Origin: JASGCP01 sp965263285
GTDB lineage: Bacteria; Bacteroidota; Bacteroidia; Chitinophagales; Chitinophagaceae
Direction of reading: 5' to 3'
Length of the DNA stretch: 38,311 bases
Assembly: GCA_965263285.1 (NCBI GenBank)
Contig: CBDHHD010000006.1
Span: 1-38,311 of the forward strand
Shown here in pieces: positions 31,356 through 38,311 of the stretch. Below the pieces are notes generated by a model that saw only the letters and a list, made by a program, of their open reading frames with translations, ran no database searches and was not told where the DNA came from. Numbering within the stretch: the first letter of the stretch is position 1; each line of letters starts with the position of its first letter. The translations under genes were made by a program, and so were the position numbers.

Positions 31356-32753
31356 TTATTGTATGTTTAAAATTATTGAGAAAGGACTTTCATAAGAGGT
31401 TCCAGTCATCTGCCAAAGGTTATAGGTTACATTGCCCGGAGTATATATTATAGCTCCTACCCTTACGAAAGTAACTTCGAAGCCTTGTTCTATAATAGAA
31501 GTTACAGTGCCTTTTGTTGCGAAATAAATACCACCTCCCACAGTACCCGATGCCACTTGAACAGTATTTGTTGCTTGCGGTGGTGTTCCTACGCTAACCA
31601 TAGATTGTAAATTAGCTGGTTGCGTTCCACAGAAATAGAAAATGGGACTGAATACAGTTAATTGCGTTGATTTGCTCACTGTTATTTGTCCCGCTCCCTG
31701 TGTACCTGTTCCCTGTATAGATGCGTTGATTGTTATAGCATCTACGAAATCAGTTATAACTGGAGAGCCTGTAGCTGTTGCCAAAGTGAATATATTAGAA
31801 CCATTTTGAACACCTACAACAGAAATAGTACCTGTAATACTTCCATTTGTTGCCACTGCTGAATAAGATACAGAAGCCTCACTCGTATAGAATGCTTTGG
31901 ATACGCTACCATCTGTCCAAGTAGCAGTAAGAGAATAATCAAAAGCCTGTGGTGTCGGACCGGAACCACTCCCCGTTAATGTTATTTGTTTATTAACATC
32001 ATCATTTGTTTTTGTTATGTTTCCTGCTACTAATAATATTTGGTTTATTAGATTATATACTATCGTTTTAATTCCATCTTGCGAAACAGATATAACAGTA
32101 TTAGCACTTGACGTTATTGTTGTGCCATCTACTTGTGCTACTCCTTTGCTCGTTGAACTTGTAGAAGGTAGATTAATTAACTGCACTAAACTATTTGCAT
32201 CTAATCTGGGTATCCCTTGAGGTGTCCCATAAGGTACATTTGTTATTTTTGAAAAATCTACACTATTTATTTTAGCATTTGTTATTCCGCTATCAAGTAA
32301 CGAAATAGTATTATTTGTATTAGTAAAGAAAGCAGGATCAAAAGTATATGTAACTCCCCCTCCGCCTGTTGAATTTATTGTAGGTTGACCTGTTGAAGCA
32401 TCGTAAGTTATAGTTACATTTGTCCCTGCATTTAGTTTTTGGTAATTATAAGAACCACTTGAATTACCTACCAAAAACTGACCAAGTGTAGGTGCTGTGT
32501 TTATCCCTGTTCCTCCGCTTAATATAGGTACAAGACCGACTTTAAAAGGTGCTGGTTGAGTACCACTACCCACAATCGTTACACCATCAACATACACAGA
32601 AGAAGCCGAACCGCTAAAAGAAAGAGTTACCCTCCTAAAATCAGTAGCATTTTGCGTAAGAGAAATACCCGGACCCAAGTCCAAATACAAATATTGTGCC
32701 GGACCCTTATCAGTTGAAATTAAATTGCCAAATAGTATAGGTTGAAAACTCAT
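31356..32753 (-). CDS. Tail fibre or fibre-base protein
   Basis: 465 residues. Low complexity with Ser/Thr/Gly and the repeated motif PILSGGTGINTAPTLGQFLV near residues 75-95, which occurs in many phage fibres where it is followed by NG-rich strands. C-terminal half has beta-rich segments (FYFCGTQPANLQSMV). It is adjacent to the long fibre (one base between stop and start), so probably its partner, linking it to the baseplate. Family name not assigned. Confidence 0.65.
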   Translation of the reverse strand: MSFQPILFGNLISTDKGPAQYLYLDLGPGISLTQNATDFRRVTLSFSGSASSVYVDGVTIVGSGTQPAPFKVGLVPILSGGTGINTAPTLGQFLVGNSSGSYNYQKLNAGTNVTITYDASTGQPTINSTGGGGVTYTFDPAFFTNTNNTISLLDSGITNAKINSVDFSKITNVPYGTPQGIPRLDANSLVQLINLPSTSSTSKGVAQVDGTTITSSANTVISVSQDGIKTIVYNLINQILLVAGNITKTNDDVNKQITLTGSGSGPTPQAFDYSLTATWTDGSVSKAFYTSEASVSYSAVATNGSITGTISVVGVQNGSNIFTLATATGSPVITDFVDAITINASIQGTGTQGAGQITVSKSTQLTVFSPIFYFCGTQPANLQSMVSVGTPPQATNTVQVASGTVGGGIYFATKGTVTSIIEQGFEVTFVRVGAIIYTPGNVTYNLWQMTGTSYESPFSIILNIQ

Positions 32754-32989
32754 ATGTATGTGTTTAGTTGTATAGCATTATCTTTCACAAAATTACTTAT
32801 ATTTGAGCTTAAAATTAAATTATTATCATAATTTATATTTGTGCTTTCATTGATAAGCAAAGTAATATCAAAACTTAAATTATTATTGTCCAATAATCTT
32901 ATTAAATTATCTAAACTTGTGTAAGTCTGTAAGCCAACATCAAATATACTTTGATTATTTATAGTTTTATAAACGCTCTGCGTTGACAT
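32750..32989 (-). CDS. Baseplate/tail protein X-like
   Basis: 79 residues from Met at 32989 (MSTQSVYKTINNQSIFDVGL), preferred over the longer frame from 33037 because the extra 16 residues (MASPLKML...) are hydrophobic and lie over the preceding gene. The pattern NNQSIFDVGLQTYTSLDNLIR resembles the LysM-like QSIYDIALQ pattern of tail X proteins that bind peptidoglycan. Start overlaps the previous stop by 23 bases. Confidence 0.5.
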   Translation of the reverse strand: MSTQSVYKTINNQSIFDVGLQTYTSLDNLIRLLDNNNLSFDITLLINESTNINYDNNLILSSNISNFVKDNAIQLNTYI

Positions 32990-33296
32990 AGATATTATTA
33001 TTTTTATCAAAAGTAACATTTTTAACGGAGAAGCCATCTCTAATTAAACTATTTTTTATTTTTAGTTGAACCGTTTGTTGATTAATTCTATCGTTTAGAT
33101 ATTGTATTATACCCACACCATTAATAAAATCAGTTTTGAACCATCCTGCGAATGATTGTATTATTTGCTCTATTGTTTGGTTGTCGCTATTGCCTATTGC
33201 GAAGTCGCCATTAGCATAAGACAAGTCAAAGTATAGTATGCCCATAGTTTCATTTGTAGGTATGTTTACTTGATTAAGTAGAATATCTTGTTGCAT
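32967..33296 (-). CDS. Baseplate wedge protein, GPW/gp25-like
   Basis: 109 residues. The stretch ANGDFAIGNSDNQTIEQIIQ followed by SFAGWFKTDFINGVGI matches the gp25/gpW family, which forms the wedge core and triggers sheath contraction. Adjacent to the spike gene (one base after it). Length is normal for the family. Confidence 0.7.
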   Translation of the reverse strand: MQQDILLNQVNIPTNETMGILYFDLSYANGDFAIGNSDNQTIEQIIQSFAGWFKTDFINGVGIIQYLNDRINQQTVQLKIKNSLIRDGFSVKNVTFDKNNNIYVNAERL

Positions 33297-33297
33297 G

Positions 33298-33816
33298 TTA
33301 TCCTTGTGTTATGTTAGAGTTAGAAATATCGGAAATATTAGGTACTGTTTGCTGTTGTGTTGTAGTACCCGAAAGTCCTGTTACCGCAACAGTACTTGTA
33401 TAAGAACCTGCCGTGTGCGTATGATTATTAAATACATTTATAAGAGTTTGAAAAGCTTTAATTAGCCCGTTTACTTCTACAAGTGGACTTGAATTGTTGT
33501 TTATCATCCCGCCCCTAAGTATAATTTTATCTATCTCGCTGTATTGAATTACGAAAGGAGAGTCTATATAGGTACTAATTAATATGTAAACAAGAGAATT
33601 TACTGCTGGTTTTATATATAGACCATCATTTGTTCCTGCCATTAGCTCTATATTTTCAAGTACATATTCATCTTCTAAGCCTATTATATTACACTTGCAA
33701 GTACGAGTAGTATCATCAACGGACTGTACAAGTCCTTGCAGTATATATACATCATCCCGCTTTTCTACTCTTGCTAATTGCCTTATTGCATTAGCTATAT
33801 CATTACTTAAAGTCAT
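33298..33816 (-). CDS. Baseplate spike protein, gpV/gp45-like
   Basis: 172 residues. N-terminal helix and OB-fold (LQGLVQSVDDTTRTCKCNII, residues 26-45; SLVYILIS) then a beta-helix-forming C-terminus with HTHTAG (132-137), the His-x-His iron-binding tip motif, followed by a Thr/Gln-rich end. It would puncture the outer membrane. Precedes the wedge gene. Confidence 0.82.
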   Translation of the reverse strand: MTLSNDIANAIRQLARVEKRDDVYILQGLVQSVDDTTRTCKCNIIGLEDEYVLENIELMAGTNDGLYIKPAVNSLVYILISTYIDSPFVIQYSEIDKIILRGGMINNNSSPLVEVNGLIKAFQTLINVFNNHTHTAGSYTSTVAVTGLSGTTTQQQTVPNISDISNSNITQG

Positions 33817-33826
33817 ATATTTAATG

Positions 33827-35134
33827 TTATATATTTAATATATAATCTAATTCTATATTTTGCCTTGCTCCACCTGTTCCGTTTTTATACTCTACACTTC
33901 TAACAACATAAAAACCATCTCTTTCTGGCAATTGTTGAGAATGCAAATATATTACATCTCCAAAATTAATAATAGGATATAAAAATGTATCAAAAGAACC
34001 TTTGAAACCACTATAATAATACTTTTTTAACTCCGATAAACCTAACTGGTATAATTGATTTACATTGTTAATATTATTATATATAAAGCTTCTTCGCTCT
34101 CCTCCTGTATTTGATGGCACTGGATCACCATTAGATAAGTCAATAAAATTAAAATCTTGTTTAGTCTTATCGTAATAAATAAGAATTTTAAGTTTATCTT
34201 TTGTTGTTTGTTGCGTTCCATCTTTATTTGTCTTACCTGTATTTACAACAACTACCGAAGAACACAAAGCCGACAAATTAATATCTTCTTTATTTGTAAA
34301 TGTTAAATTTTCTATGTTTATAACATTAAATTCAAGTAGCTCTTGATATCCAAGTGGGATATATGGTATCCCATTATAACTATTCCCCTGCCCATCCATA
34401 TTAAAAGAATAATTACACATTGCCGTAGTAGGTGTAGGATTATATATAGGTATACCTATATGTAAAGTGTTGCTACTTCTAAAAAAGCTATCAAGATGAT
34501 ATTCTTTTTTTATCCTATCTAATACCTCTGCTATTGTTTCGTTATTAGTCCTAAAAGTGTTTATATTGTATGTTATAGAAGTATCCGCCCCCTCAAATTG
34601 TATATTAGCAAGAGTTAGTCTCGTTAACATATCTATATTTGAATTTGCATAAGCATATTGATAACATTGACTTATTATTTGTAACAAAGTAAGACTTGCG
34701 CCAAAGTATTTAGTAGGTGCTTGTAATTGTTTAAAAAGCCACATATTATCCTCTAATAATATTTCCGTGTGCAAACTTGACTTTATATTTGTTATCCATC
34801 CTTGATATAGTACTGGTGCTTCTAATATTGTTTTATAATAATTTTGATAACCCGATTTGATGGTTATGTAATCACCAATCATAAATAAAGCATCACCTTT
34901 TAAGGAATTATTTACATTTGATATATAATATTTTTGACTATCAATATTTGTAGTTATTGTATTATTAGTATTATCTTTTATACTTAATCGCTTAGGTATT
35001 ACTATCTTACCGCTATTCGTTAAGTCTGTCCAATTTTTCTTTATTTCTACACTATTGCAAAAAGGTATTTTAAGTAATCTATCCCTCCCGTTTGTTACTT
35101 GTTGTATTTCAATGTATGTGAATGTATTACGCAT
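33827..35134 (-). CDS. Baseplate hub, gpD-like (late control protein D)
   Basis: 435 residues. N-terminal strands start MRNTFTYIEIQQVTN, with the lambda/Mu hub-like segment about VTNVNN-x-L-x-GDALFMIGDYITI, a middle OB-like domain (about 100-220), and a C-terminal domain (IYLHSQQLPERDGFYVVRSV, about 399-418). The order DUF6046-like, hub, spike, wedge is consistent. Roles inferred from synteny and length. Confidence 0.72.
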   Translation of the reverse strand: MRNTFTYIEIQQVTNGRDRLLKIPFCNSVEIKKNWTDLTNSGKIVIPKRLSIKDNTNNTITTNIDSQKYYISNVNNSLKGDALFMIGDYITIKSGYQNYYKTILEAPVLYQGWITNIKSSLHTEILLEDNMWLFKQLQAPTKYFGASLTLLQIISQCYQYAYANSNIDMLTRLTLANIQFEGADTSITYNINTFRTNNETIAEVLDRIKKEYHLDSFFRSSNTLHIGIPIYNPTPTTAMCNYSFNMDGQGNSYNGIPYIPLGYQELLEFNVINIENLTFTNKEDINLSALCSSVVVVNTGKTNKDGTQQTTKDKLKILIYYDKTKQDFNFIDLSNGDPVPSNTGGERRSFIYNNINNVNQLYQLGLSELKKYYYSGFKGSFDTFLYPIINFGDVIYLHSQQLPERDGFYVVRSVEYKNGTGGARQNIELDYILNI

Positions 35135-35135
35135 A

Positions 35136-35717
35136 TTATTGAATTGTTATAAAACTATTTTGCGTTTCACTAATAGCCTGTATATTTACCTGTTGTTGAG
35201 AAATTCCCCCAGGCACTTGCGGAAAATTAAAATTATCTATTACTATATTATTAATACCAAATTGATTTAAATACCAACTCTCTACTGGTATAGCAGAGGG
35301 ATATTTTAACATCTTAATGATATTATCAACTGCGTTTTTAGGATAAACTCCATTAGCATTTACCCCGTTGTTTTGATCAAAAGAACTTAAAAAAATAGAT
35401 ATATCAATTTGATAGTCGCCTAAACTTATATAGTCTTTTACCGTTCCATCTGCTCCTTGTGTATTTTCCTTTACTATATATTTTGTTTGTGTTACATTCA
35501 TCAAAACATTATAAATAATAATTTGCTCAAATGTATATATATTATTATATATATCTGTGTATATATTAGTCGGATTACCAAAAACAATATTGCTGTAAAT
35601 GAGTGTTCCGAGAGAAGAAAAGCCTAAAAATGGTAAATTAATAGAGTCTTCAAATGTAATAGGTGCTATTGCGCCAACACTAACATTTTGCTTTAAGCTA
35701 TTTATTATTATTGCCAT
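35136..35717 (-). CDS. DUF6046-like baseplate protein
   Basis: 193 residues. Contains the diagnostic stretches KYIVKENTQGADGTVKDYIS, LGDYQIDISIF, NGVYPKNAVDNIIKMLKYPS and VESWYLNQFGINNIVI, as I recall for this family. Located between tape measure and hub, so it likely is the adaptor of hub and tube or tape end. No peptidase motif. Confidence 0.7.
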   Translation of the reverse strand: MAIIINSLKQNVSVGAIAPITFEDSINLPFLGFSSLGTLIYSNIVFGNPTNIYTDIYNNIYTFEQIIIYNVLMNVTQTKYIVKENTQGADGTVKDYISLGDYQIDISIFLSSFDQNNGVNANGVYPKNAVDNIIKMLKYPSAIPVESWYLNQFGINNIVIDNFNFPQVPGGISQQQVNIQAISETQNSFITIQ

Positions 35718-35721
35718 TTCT

Positions 35722-37245
35722 TTAATGTATTAAAATTTGACTATCTCGTACTGCTTCAAGCATAGCATCTAATACTTGTTTTTTCACTTCGTTTGACATC
35801 TTACCTAAATTATTTGTAACTACTTGAAACTCTTTTATTAAGCTATCTATTTTTATGTTTATGTTAGTAGCTGTTTGCTTTTCTACCGATGAGCTGGATG
35901 TTTTAACAACATTATTATTTGTTTGCGTTGCTAATATATTACTTTTATCTATTACTTTATTATTGCCAAGTCCTTCTTGTGTTTTAGCTACTTTTTTATT
36001 TGCATCTTCTATTCCTTTATACGCAGATGTGTAAGCTGACAAAGCATTTTCAACTACTTTTTTAGGATTTAAAGTATCTTTTAGTTTTTCAAAGTCATCA
36101 CCTATTTTCTTCCAATGACCCGTAAATATATCAGCTATTATCTCCCCCGCTATCTTCCAAGCATTTATATAATCAAGTATCAAAGACTTAATAAAAGCAA
36201 AGCCACCTGCAAAAATAGCCTTTACAAAAGTCCAATGTTTATAAATCTCATATCCTAAAAATATAAGAGCCCCAGCTATAAGTGTTATAATAAAAACCAT
36301 AGGATTTGCTTCTGTTACTAAATTCCAAATTAAAGTAGCATTTTTTACTGCTGTAATTGCTAACTCTACTCCCTTTAAAACTCCAGCATATATCTCTGTT
36401 GCGAAGCTTATAGCCTTTACAACAATTAAAACACTGCCTAAACCAAGTGCTATATCTATAATAGCTTTTCTGTGCTCGGTAACAAATGAAATAATAGGTT
36501 TTAATGCTGTTAATACCTCAACACCTATAGCCCCTATACTTTCTTTTAATGTGTCGTATAGCTTACTTAATTGTGCTATGCTATCGCCTTGTAATTTAGC
36601 AGCCGCCGCTCCCTTATCTGCTGTGTTTATTATCGTTAATAAAGCATCTGTCCCCGCTTCTTGACTCTCTTTGAACTTATTTATTATCGTTTCTACTTGT
36701 TCAGGATTTAGACCTAAACCAGCAAGAGTCAAAGCTCTTACATTTTTACCTCTGTTAATTATATCTTTGATAATATTAGCCGACTCGTTTAAACTCCTTC
36801 CTTGAGCAGCTCCAAAATTAGCAGAAGCCTCTAATATTTCATTTATATTTCTTTGTACCGCTTCGCTCTGGCTCGTTAGCAATTGCTGTTGCGTTTGCTT
36901 TATTTCAAGCATACTACTCGTAGAACTATTAAATAATTCCTCCGATTTTTCATTTAATTGTTCTGCTGTATTATAAGCCGTATTGCCTAAATTCTTTAAT
37001 GTGTTTTCTATTTGTATGTTAGCATTCGCTATTCCTTGATATTCTTTTACGCTATCTACGATAATCTCAAAAGACTTCTCTACTGCCTTGTATTCTAATA
37101 GCTGTTTAAGAAAACCTTCGCTTTCATGCTTAGCTCCCTCCATACCATGACTAATACCATCTACTTTCTTACTAAGACTATCTAAAGTCTTGCTCATATT
37201 GTCTTGTAGATCTATAACATATTTTATATTTTCGTTATCAGCCAT
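35722..37245 (-). CDS. Tape measure protein (short)
   Basis: 507 residues, short for a tape measure, suggesting a short tail (at about 0.15 nm per residue roughly 75 nm; length rule is general knowledge). N-terminal 250 residues are helical with a coiled-coil look; residues about 255-350 contain hydrophobic segments (DIALGLGSVLIVVKAISF, VFIITLIAGALIFLGYEIY) that insert into the host membrane at ejection. Start overlaps the end of the frameshifted chaperone frame by 8 bases. Confidence 0.82.
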   Translation of the reverse strand: MADNENIKYVIDLQDNMSKTLDSLSKKVDGISHGMEGAKHESEGFLKQLLEYKAVEKSFEIIVDSVKEYQGIANANIQIENTLKNLGNTAYNTAEQLNEKSEELFNSSTSSMLEIKQTQQQLLTSQSEAVQRNINEILEASANFGAAQGRSLNESANIIKDIINRGKNVRALTLAGLGLNPEQVETIINKFKESQEAGTDALLTIINTADKGAAAAKLQGDSIAQLSKLYDTLKESIGAIGVEVLTALKPIISFVTEHRKAIIDIALGLGSVLIVVKAISFATEIYAGVLKGVELAITAVKNATLIWNLVTEANPMVFIITLIAGALIFLGYEIYKHWTFVKAIFAGGFAFIKSLILDYINAWKIAGEIIADIFTGHWKKIGDDFEKLKDTLNPKKVVENALSAYTSAYKGIEDANKKVAKTQEGLGNNKVIDKSNILATQTNNNVVKTSSSSVEKQTATNINIKIDSLIKEFQVVTNNLGKMSNEVKKQVLDAMLEAVRDSQILIH

Positions 37246-37441
37246 CGCCTTTAGGTTTTAGTTTGTTATTAATAAATAAAAAATATTTACATTCTTCAAA
37301 AATACGCAAAAATTCTATATAATCTAACTTTTCTAAATTTAAAGAGTAGTTAGTGACGCAGTTTATTATAGCTCTCTTTTGCTTATAATTGAAATCTAAA
37401 TTAAGAGGAATTATTATATCTTCCGCTTCTAATTTTTTTTT
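37238..37441 (-). CDS. Tail chaperone frameshift extension (GT-like)
   Basis: Frame in -1 relation to the upstream chaperone. From the slippery run it reads KKLEAEDIIIPLNLDFNYKQ and ends NNKLKPKGDG, stop at 37240-37238, about 65 residues. The ribosome would slip on A-AAA-AAA (37441-37435) just before the zero-frame TAG. It has no good start of its own. The fused product corresponds to lambda gpG-T, used during tube assembly around the tape measure. Confidence 0.72.
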   Translation of the reverse strand, partial: KKKLEAEDIIIPLNLDFNYKQKRAIINCVTNYSLNLEKLDYIEFLRIFEECKYFLFINNKLKPKGDG

Positions 37442-37779
37442 ACTTCTATAGCTAATATTTCCATCTGCTTTTGGTATTCTATTATACCAGAGAAAATATA
37501 CTTATGATTTTCAGATTTTGATTTGTCCCACATCTCTACATCCGAAGCCTCTTTTATTACATTCGCTTCGTATATAGTAGACAAAAAAGATATAGTAACG
37601 CCTTGCGTTTGCATTTTATCAAATATCATAGCCTTGACCTCAAATATAGGTTCTTTTACAAAGCTAACTATATAATCTTCACTGTCTTTAATAGGGATTT
37701 CGCAATGATAAACCTTAATTTTTAAGCTATCACTTAGCTCTTGCGCTTTTTGTTTTATCTGCTCTAAATTCATATACAA
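37429..37779 (-). CDS. Tail assembly chaperone (gpG-like)
   Basis: 116 residues (or 114 from Met3 at 37773). Pattern NLEQIKQKAQELSDSLKIKV, IVSFVKEPIFEVKAMIFDKM and IKEASDVEMWDKSKSENHKY fits tail assembly chaperones of Bacteroidota phages. Placed between tube and tape measure, the canonical site. Its last codons are an A-run where a -1 slip gives the extension. Overlaps the upstream gene by 50 bases. Confidence 0.75.
   Translation of the reverse strand: MYMNLEQIKQKAQELSDSLKIKVYHCEIPIKDSEDYIVSFVKEPIFEVKAMIFDKMQTQGVTISFLSTIYEANVIKEASDVEMWDKSKSENHKYIFSGIIEYQKQMEILAIEVKKN
37435..37441 (-). other. -1 ribosomal frameshift site
   Basis: Minus A-AAA-AAA in zero frame (GTA-AAA-AAA-AAT-TAG), a run of nine A. 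Typical slippery heptamer of tail-chaperone and dnaX genes. No strong downstream stem was checked. Confidence 0.72.
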
Positions 37780-37996
37780 TATTTTTTAAATCATTTTCAT
37801 GCAAATGTAATAATTTTTTTTCAATATCGTAGATATTAGATTTCATAATAATAACACCTGCAACAGAAAGCTCCCAAGTGTCGCCTCCGCTCGTGTTTCT
37901 TATACAATGGTTTTTATTACTTATGCACATCTCATTAGTTATGCTCCACTGTGCATCAGGATACGAAGACTTAGCCATGTTTAATACTCCAATCAT
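37730..37996 (-). CDS. Unknown protein between tail tube and chaperone
   Basis: 88 residues (or 82 from Met7, MAKSSYPDAQWSIT, at 37978). Two paired strands (DTWELSVAGVIIMKS) and a C-terminal Lys-rich end. Position suggests a tail-tube associated or tape-related role; no family recognised. Confidence 0.55.
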   Translation of the reverse strand: MIGVLNMAKSSYPDAQWSITNEMCISNKNHCIRNTSGGDTWELSVAGVIIMKSNIYDIEKKLLHLHENDLKNIVYEFRADKTKSARAK

Positions 37997-38005
37997 ATAT
38001 TTATT

Positions 38006-38311
38006 TTATATTTGCCATAAGATATTCGCAATCAAAATATTTATTGTATTGCTTATTTTAGTGTCTCCTTGCTTTACCGTTAAATCATTATTCATAAATT
38101 CAACACCCTGTAAAGTATGAATAGTAGGAGCTAAAGGATTGTCAAACAAAATAGTAATATTAAAAGGAGGTATAGAAGTAATCTTGCCTAAAAAAGCTGT
38201 TGCTATTGCTCTCAACTTAAATAGATCATCTTGATAAAATTCTATACTTCCCTCATATTCTAAATTTCCGTAACCTCGTGAAATAGGAGAAATTCCTATT
38301 CCCATGTTGTT
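38006..38311 (-). CDS. Tail tube protein, C-terminal part (continues from 1-118)
   Basis: Open to the window edge: NNMGIGISPISRGYGNLEYE followed by GSIEFYQDD and ending ILIANILWQI, stop at 38006. It has strong resemblance to the C-terminal two thirds of tail-tube proteins (SRGYG, then FNNDLTVKQGDTKI near the end, as QGDTK is conserved). The N-terminal part is at 1-118 minus. The Met in MGIG is internal and not the true start. Confidence 0.75.
   Translation of the reverse strand, partial: NNMGIGISPISRGYGNLEYEGSIEFYQDDLFKLRAIATAFLGKITSIPPFNITILFDNPLAPTIHTLQGVEFMNNDLTVKQGDTKISNTINILIANILWQI

Noticed and set aside
28064..32753. Diversity-generating retroelement target in the fibres
   Set aside because: No reverse transcriptase or template repeat was seen anywhere in the window.
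32990..33037. Longer N-terminus for the tail X-like gene
   Set aside because: The extra residues overlap the wedge gene and are hydrophobic unlike the family; Met at 32989 fits better.
1..38311. Temperate lifestyle, integrase or Mu-like transposase
   Set aside because: Mu-like virion genes are present, but no integrase, transposase, or attachment site was recognised.
1..38311. Stop-codon recoding
   Set aside because: TAA, TAG and TGA all occur as normal stops at ends of confident genes; there is no sign of reassignment.
1..38311. tRNA genes
   Set aside because: No cloverleaf with a GTTC-type T arm and CCA-type end was recognised in any intergenic gap.

Overview
The window looks like the complete or near-complete genome of a small, tailed, contractile (myovirus-type, Mu-like head and baseplate) bacteriophage of a Bacteroidota host. 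The host call rests on the very AT-rich sequence, several promoters of the Bacteroidota type (TTTG, about 20 nt, TANNTTTG), A-rich leaders instead of Shine-Dalgarno sites, and virion protein families typical of Bacteroidota phages. The two window ends carry the two halves of one tail-tube gene (N-terminal part at 1-118 minus, C-terminal part at 38006-38311 minus), so the map is best read as a circle, although the halves meet one base out of frame.

Late genes all lie on the minus strand and form one long block that starts at about 15106, runs down to base 1, continues from 38311 and ends at 26806. In order of transcription: ribbon-helix-helix regulator, putative small terminase, large terminase, DUF1320-like head-tail connector, small membrane protein, DUF935-type portal, MuF-type minor head protein, a PP-loop (PAPS-reductase-like) cassette, a very basic 52-residue protein, gpG-like morphogenesis protein, tail-terminator candidate, baseplate J-like and I-like proteins, a possible adhesin, ClpP-like protease/scaffold, major capsid, a partial major-capsid paralogue, tail sheath, tail tube, tail chaperones with a -1 frameshift, tape measure, baseplate hub, spike and wedge, two tail fibres, holin candidates and spanin-like proteins. 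One plus-strand gene (9602-9991) sits inside this block with a divergent promoter/operator.

Early genes lie on the plus strand. A small unknown gene (15221-15658) is followed by a 1.2-kb non-coding region holding four stacked minus-strand promoter-terminator units and an iteron-rich candidate replication origin. Then come an SF3-type helicase (16894-18228), a single-strand annealing protein candidate, YqaJ exonuclease, VRR-NUC nuclease and SSB-like protein. With these are an endolysin, a HAD phosphatase and a Dam-like methylase. Interleaved are five tetratricopeptide-repeat genes and two families of small duplicated proteins. No DNA polymerase, primase, integrase, transposase, tRNA or CRISPR array was seen, so the phage probably uses the host replisome and shows no sign of integration.

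The most unusual parts are the stacked promoter-terminator units (candidate small RNAs), the iteron origin, the truncated capsid paralogue, the TPR and small-protein expansions spread through the early operon, and the divergent operator inside the late operon. Function calls rest on reading motifs and on remembered family patterns; no database search was run.
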